A stretch of DNA of 64,000 bases, taken from NCBI GenBank assembly GCA_932294295.1, contig OW028576.1, forward strand, positions 42,052,747 through 42,116,746. The letters run 5' to 3'. The notes beneath the pieces were generated by a model. That model was given only the letters and a program-made list of their open reading frames with translations, ran no database searches and was not told the DNA's origin. The stretch comes from Alitta virens. Its lineage: Eukaryota; Annelida; Polychaeta; Phyllodocida; Nereididae. Positions 59,701 through 64,000 of this stretch are shown one piece after another (within the stretch, counting starts at the first letter, position 1; each line of letters begins with the position of its first letter). Position numbers and translations under genes: made by a program.

Positions 59701-62700
59701 TATTGTCGGGTGCTCTGTCATATATATAGTATAGTGAAAACAAGAAGCCGGGCAACTCTCCCCCTTTTTTAAGCCTGACTACCAAAAAAAATACAATGTT
59801 TTAATTGCTTGTGCATTGGTTTTTTTCAGAATCTGCCATGATCCTAGATCTGATGGATCAAATGATTCCTGAATTGAAATCCTGTGATGCAGATAAACAG
59901 ATGGCGTTTATTAAAACCAAGTTTGTGCAGTTAGAAAAGTCTATTAAAGGTGAGTTGATATTAAAGTAGATTTATTGTGTAGTTGACGTAAATATTACTC
60001 TTAAGGTAAAGCAAAATAAATTTCTGTGACTTGGCGCCAATAGACTGTCTGTTCTTAGTGTTATGTAGCGATTTTTGTGACATGTAAAAAATCACGATGA
60101 AACTACCTCGCCTACTACAGCTTGGCTTGTGGGCACTTCTCTTTAGAATATAACATAGTGGATAATGAGAATATACTGTTTTAATATGTGCTTTTAAAAT
60201 GTCTTCGAGTTGGATTGTATGTCATTCAAGTGACAATTGTTTTTAATGTTGAATTGTAAATTGCATTGTTATAGGAAAATGCATGGCATTAGTGCTAAAC
60301 TCACAAGGAGTTTTTAACTGGTGTTTGATCATTTTCAAGAAAGTATTAGCATTCTTTCATATATAATGACATTAGACCCCGAAGCCGCCGCCATGAGCCC
60401 CCATGCCAGCCATTTTCAATGTTTGGCTGAGCTAGCCACTAACTTTCTGAGCCATTTTAAGCCATTACTAGGCATAAGCCGCCATCAGATCTGTCAGCCA
60501 TTACCATATAGTGAAGATTAGGGCACAAAAGGATGCCATGTTCAATGGAAGTATCAACTTCAAGTTCCCCAATAATTAGGCCTAAGTGCAATAAACTCTT
60601 CAAAGACTGTCATGCCAGTCTCACAGCAATAGTTTTGTAGATTTGATTTTGTTTATATGTGAATTACTGCTTGATTAAACAACCCACAAGTTTAATATTT
60701 CTTCATATCTCCTCTGGATGATTTTAAGTCTTTGACCCATGCCAATTAATATACCCAATGGTATAAGTTCAGTTTGGAGTTTTCAGATATTATGTACCAT
60801 TTATTTCATTCCAGTTATGCTGTAAAATAATAGGATTCAAAATAAATATCCACTGTTTTATGGTCATATTTTTCCATTAATGACATGGAGCAGAATAAAA
60901 TGCACAGAATTGCAATATTTTCCATTGTAACTTCTGCTTAGACTCTACCACCAAAACAAGGGGTTTTTATGGGTTAGAAAAATTGGGGTTTGACTTATTC
61001 ATACCATTTCAGTGATTTTGTGCTGCTCCAAGCTCTATATGATAAAATATGACTTTATTTATGGCCATTACGGAGCAGTACAACATGAAAGCGACCAGTA
61101 TCTTATTAAAATTTCATGACCTGCGGACACTGCTGCAGACAATGCTGTAAGCTGAAAAAAAATTTGGACTTTCCAAAGTGAGTGTAAAGGTGGATTAAGA
61201 TAGCTATACATTGTTCAAATGAAAAAAAAATTTCATCTGCCAAGGGTGTTGTAAGCACTATGTCTGCAGATGAATTGTAAATAGGTAAAAGTTAATTCTT
61301 TGACATGTGTGTGTGTGTGATTAGGGCATTACGTCCTGTATTAATTACTGCACCAGTTGGGCTAATTAGGACAGGCAGAGACCATGGCAATAAGACGAAG
61401 GAGGAAACGACCAACTGAGGCTTGACCGGGAATCTAATTCTTTGACATACAGTGCTACATCTTGTTGTACCAAATTCTACTGCAACCTTGTCTTTCTTTT
61501 ACATGTATTTCTATTTTCATATATCTTAACTCTGTCAATTAACTATTCTCATTCCAGAATACCACAACAGCCTCAGCCGTTTCAAGCCAAAACGTTCATG
61601 AGCCTTTATCAGCCATTATGTATAATGGCTCAGCCGGCTTAGCCAGTCGTTTTCATGTTAAGCCAGTCATTAGGGTAAAAATAAATGGCTTCGGGGTCTA
61701 AATGACACTCAAACCAAATATGTACTTCACCATTATTTTATCATAGCCTGCATGAGTAAAATGTTTCAAAAGTAAAGTGTAAATTAAACTAATTTTCTTT
61801 CATCACTTTCAGATCAAAAACTCCAAAAGTCTGCTGCTGCCGCTGCCGCAAATACGGAGTCTAGGAAAAGAGTAAAATTGGAAAGTGAGAATCAGACTCA
61901 GTCACCAGGCAATAAAAGACGTAAATTGACCGGTTACAACATCCAGTCAACTTCCACATCTTCCGCAAACTCTAGTTCACCGTCCAAATCAGACATTCCA
62001 CAGTCAAGTGCGAGTAGATGTTCAAGTAATGTTGGGGTACAATCGAACACTAACACAGATACTTCAACGAGGGACAGTAGCAATCAACCTAATGCATCAA
62101 ATGTTGATGGTGAAGCACATAGTGCAGAAATTGTATCAAACAATACCTCTAGTGCTTCCACAGGAGAACAAAGTACAAGTACACCACTAATTACATCAAG
62201 GACATCACAAAGTGCATCAAGTACAGCACAAAGTACTTCAAGTACATCACAAAGTACAACAAAAGCGACAAATGTACAACAGAGTACATCTCGTACAGCA
62301 TCACCACAAATAAGTTCCCAGAACATTGAGAAGATGATCGTTCAAAGTTTAAATCCTTTAGGAATTCCTGTATCCTTGTTAAATATTAGCAAGAAGGAAG
62401 GTGTCGTGTTGTTGAATGGATCAGTGTCAATGAATACAGCACCTACCAAGAAAAGAAAACGGTCGAAAAGTTCTAAAAATGTAAATGGTACGACAGCGCA
62501 AAAACTTTCGCCCACTGTTGGTGACACAGCACCGCAAGTGGTGCAATATCATCTGAGTTATGTCGGAAATAACAAACGAAGTAAGAGGCCGTTAAAAAGT
62601 GTGAATAAACAGCCTCAGAAGAGAGTGAATAATGGAGATCTGAACAATCAGGCTCTTGCAGAGAAGACGCAGGATGGTGATGCAGCAGCTGAAGTATCTT

Positions 62701-64000
62701 CGAAACAGATAGAGAAAACGAGCACAGATAATATAGAGGAGCAACAAAAGGAAATTACAGGAGTTATTGATGAGGATAATGTTATAACTATGATGATAGG
62801 GGGAGTTTGGAAACCCAGTGGAAAAGGTTTCAAAAACCGTCGTTCCAAATCTAACCATTCCGATAGTGATAAACCACGGCAGGTGGAAATGATGTTGCTG
62901 GATTTTAAAGCGAACGTCATCTTCTCGGCATTGTTGTTAGACAGCTCTAACAAGGAGCGGAAGGAGGAGGTGGTCAAGAATATCCGAGATATAATCGCAT
63001 CAATGCCCAACAAGACGGAAACGAAAAATGTCATTCGTGTTCATAATGAGACAGGAAATCTGCTAACACCTCAGGAGTGTTATTTTGAGTCAATCATTAA
63101 AAGCGCTTACATGAAGCGTCACGAATGTCTTATCGTCGAATCAATCTTACAGGAATATACAGAAGAAAATAAAGAACCAGAGGAACCACTGCCCCCTGTC
63201 AAAACCCCTCCCAAGAAAGGAAGATTTGTTAACCCAAAAGGGCGACCGTTTGGGTATCGAACGAAGCACTGGAATCAAGTACAACGAGAAAAGACGAGTC
63301 CTAAGAATAGTTCAAGAAGGGCAAAGAAAACCCCTCCCGAAGCAAAAACGTCAGGTATGAGGTCATAGAATAACGAATAAGGACATGTTGCTATAAATCT
63401 AGACAAGCAAAATTAATTTCTTTGCTGCAGCTTGCTTAAATTTAAGTTTAAGACCTTTGGTAGGCCTCCCATTGGATGAGGGATTGCATTAGCCAATGGG
63501 AGTCCTCAATTCACATGACGACCTATGGAGTTCAGTTTCCAAGTCGAACATTCACAACATTTTTTTAGGTCATAAAATGGCGCTATATCACTTATCCTCA
63601 CATGCAAAACAAATTACATGCTGGCTTAAGTTTGCTTGAAGATTAATTAAATACCTATTACACACAAAATATTCAGTTTTAAGACCACATTATCTTTGCA
63701 TGACGAAACAAAATTGCACAACTTTGCTTCTTTGGTTAAGGCAGAACCAATACAGTGTTGATATCAATAACTGAATTCAAGGAAGCTGCAGCCATTCTGT
63801 ACTTGCTTATCTGCACAATGTCTTAATTAATTCCGTCTAATATTGTCCTATGTTGTTTCATTGTAGGCACCCCTACTCGACCACAAAACACAAGCATCGA
63901 TGAAACGCACCGGGAACTGCTTCAGAAGATGAACACAAATCCACGCCCAAAACGAGCTACCCGTTCCAGACGAACTACACAAGAAGAAGACACGAGTAGC
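56532..64000 (+). CDS. SNAPC2: SNAPC2-like subunit of the snRNA-activating complex (5' part, runs off window)
   Basis: Exons 56532-56751 (ATG at 56540), 57152-57212, 57980-58031, 58737-58777, 58887-58955, 59534-59666, 59830-59949, 61813-63354 and 63867 onward join in phase into at least 788 codons. SNAPC2 is a nuclear subunit of SNAPc, which binds the proximal sequence element of snRNA genes for RNA polymerases II and III. A SANT-like N-terminal block (about 55-108: TDKDKRVILNTLL...LCAALPSKS) resembles the SNAPC2 start. So do 'APMQKWLKLL' (about 120-129) and 'LYNYLRALL...TESAMILDLM' (about 170-198). The remainder is a long Ser/Thr-rich, basic tail with polyalanine (237-242) and NLS-like KRRK and KKRKR clusters. 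Human SNAPC2 is far shorter (~330 residues), so the tail is unusual. Recognition is from pattern memory, not a search. Confidence 0.75.
57152..57212 (+). CDS. SNAPC2: SNAPC2-like exon (SANT-like part)
   Basis: 61 bp encoding CDTLDIDALCAALPSKSRYD after the split Arg71 codon. The acceptor is 'cttcttcag' and the donor GAT|GTAAGT. Confidence 0.8.
57460..57763 (-). mobile_element. MITE 'gcggacccaaat' family, copy 1
   Basis: AGTGCAGTATAGCGGACCCA at the left is inverted at the right end (..GGGTCCGCTATACTGCACT), 304 bp overall, with T-rich flanks that may be a 3 bp duplication. The interior is homologous to copy 2 in the opposite orientation. Confidence 0.88.
57980..58031 (+). CDS. SNAPC2: SNAPC2-like exon
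   Basis: 52 bp encoding ITAYIAYQESLARKHRP. The acceptor is 'attttcag' and the donor CAG|GTATGT. It completes the SANT-like block. Confidence 0.78.
58242..58539 (+). mobile_element. MITE 'gcggacccaaat' family, copy 2
   Basis: AGTGCAGTATAGTGGACCCA...GGGTCCGCTATATGTACTGCACT, 298 bp, flanked by AAA on both sides. The shared interior contains 'catatttagcgagcctcgtt' and 'gccaggcctatgg'. Confidence 0.88.
58737..58777 (+). CDS. SNAPC2: SNAPC2-like exon
   Basis: 41 bp encoding EVQEKTAQEAAPMQ, with acceptor 'attttcag' and donor CAA|GTATGT. It leads directly into KWL of the next exon. Confidence 0.75.
58887..58955 (+). CDS. SNAPC2: SNAPC2-like exon
   Basis: 69 bp encoding KWLKLLTTNSPYVACDHSYL and LGD, with acceptor 'tttttcag' and donor GAT|GTAAGT. 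Confidence 0.78.
59534..59666 (+). CDS. SNAPC2: SNAPC2-like exon
   Basis: 133 bp encoding VLAVCSALEPHF through LYNYLRALLRCEPLPKLLAT, the part most like the SNAPC2 'YKYLSS' region. The acceptor is 'cgaacag' and the donor ACAG|GTGCCG. Confidence 0.8.
59830..59949 (+). CDS. SNAPC2: SNAPC2-like exon
   Basis: 120 bp encoding ESAMILDLMDQMIPELKSCD through FVQLEKSIK, with acceptor 'ttttttcag' and donor AAAG|GTGAGT. ESA-V/M-LDL is the best-conserved SNAPC2 stretch. Confidence 0.82.
59950..60366. other. SNAPC2-like intron, left of the DNA element
   Basis: Intron sequence without recognisable structure. Confidence 0.5.
60367..61706. mobile_element. 1.3 kb DNA element in SNAPC2-like intron
   Basis: The left end TGACATTAGACCCCGAAGCC is inverted at the right end (GGCTTCGGGGTCTAAATGACA). 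Next to both ends are clusters of 'agccatt'/'aatggct' words, which make the subterminal regions partly inverted too. No transposase is visible. A SINE is nested inside at 61307-61434. Confidence 0.8.
61293..61448 (-). mobile_element. SINE with 14 bp target duplication, nested
   Basis: TAATTCTTTGACAT at 61293-61306 and 61435-61448 flanks a minus-strand copy of the tRNA-derived SINE, cut within the tRNA head ('cttgaccgggaat'). It has a (CA)n tail, seen as (GT)n on the plus strand. Confidence 0.88.
61813..63354 (+). CDS. SNAPC2: SNAPC2-like large exon (low-complexity and basic tail)
   Basis: 1542 bp. It starts DQKLQKSAAAAAAN, then NKRRKL, a Ser/Thr/Gln-rich tract (about 270-400) and TKKRKRSK (about 440). 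A more ordered part follows at about 620-690 (EMMLLDFKANVIFSALLLD, TPQECYFESIIKSAYMK), then a basic GRPFGYR segment resembling an AT-hook. The acceptor is 'actttcag' and the donor TCAG|GTATGA. The long open frame has no stop to the donor, which supports real coding. Confidence 0.85.
63355..63866. other. SNAPC2-like intron
   Basis: AT-rich, ~510 bp. It contains a short inverted pair, 'aggcctcccattggatgagg' versus 'ccaatgggagtcct', at about 63461-63507. Nothing else was seen. Confidence 0.5.
63867..64000 (+). CDS. SNAPC2: SNAPC2-like exon, cut by window end
   Basis: The acceptor 'cattgtag' is followed by an in-phase frame, GTPTRPQNTSIDETHRELLQ onward, rich in Arg/Thr and open to the last base. 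The gene continues outside the window. Confidence 0.72.

Noticed and set aside
62084..63034. Minus-strand ORFs opposite the large SNAPC2-like exon
   Set aside because: Antisense shadows; the plus strand has in-phase splice sites and continuous coding.

Overview
This is a piece of an AT-rich animal nuclear genome. It has spliced genes with long introns, a tRNA-derived SINE, a non-LTR retrotransposon, several families of terminal-inverted-repeat elements and long microsatellites. The two host genes can be read exon by exon. One is a complete glycogen synthase kinase-3 (GSK3) gene on the minus strand (coding exons between 55583 and 30934). The other is the 5' part of a SNAPC2-like gene on the plus strand (coding from 56540 to beyond the window end). 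They lie head to head, with about 1 kb between the two start codons, and probably share a bidirectional promoter containing a CRE, ETS-type sites and a YY1-like site. The GSK3 sequence, its C-terminus and the repeat load suggest a marine invertebrate bilaterian. A hemichordate or another ambulacrarian is my best guess, but the sequence alone does not prove it.

Layout. 1-2067: two tandem copies of a ~1 kb sequence. 2068-3600: nothing recognised. 3610-5490: a decayed tandem array of ~200 bp units. 5660-5835: a GCT/GCA simple repeat. 6263-8056: two intronless minus-strand ORFs that look like remnants of a virus-like DNA element, a packaging-type P-loop ATPase and a PC4-like DNA-binding protein. 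9126-16785 and 21489-23440: two paralogous copies of one segment. Comparing them exposes insertions present in only one copy: a 1498 bp DNA element with a 9 bp target duplication and a PHD-finger exon, and a 3.9 kb LINE. 16946-19025: further tandem units. 19961-24545: a very large inverted repeat with >1.1 kb arms. 24546-30933: GSK3 3' flank or long 3'UTR, containing one TA-flanked MITE and clusters of AGGTCA half-sites. 30934-55583: GSK3. 55584-56531: shared promoter. 56532-64000: SNAPC2-like gene.

The two host genes do not share an obvious pathway. GSK3 is a Ser/Thr kinase of Wnt and insulin signalling. SNAPC2 is a subunit of the complex that starts snRNA transcription. Their pairing probably reflects promoter sharing.

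The most interesting observation is inside the large first intron of GSK3. At 48091-47905 there is a second possible first coding exon. It starts with an N-myristoylation/palmitoylation-like MGQYISC sequence and ends in a consensus donor in exactly the phase needed to splice to the kinase exons. It would replace the inhibitory Ser9 exon and could yield a 455-residue, membrane-directed GSK3 that the usual Ser9 phosphorylation cannot inhibit.
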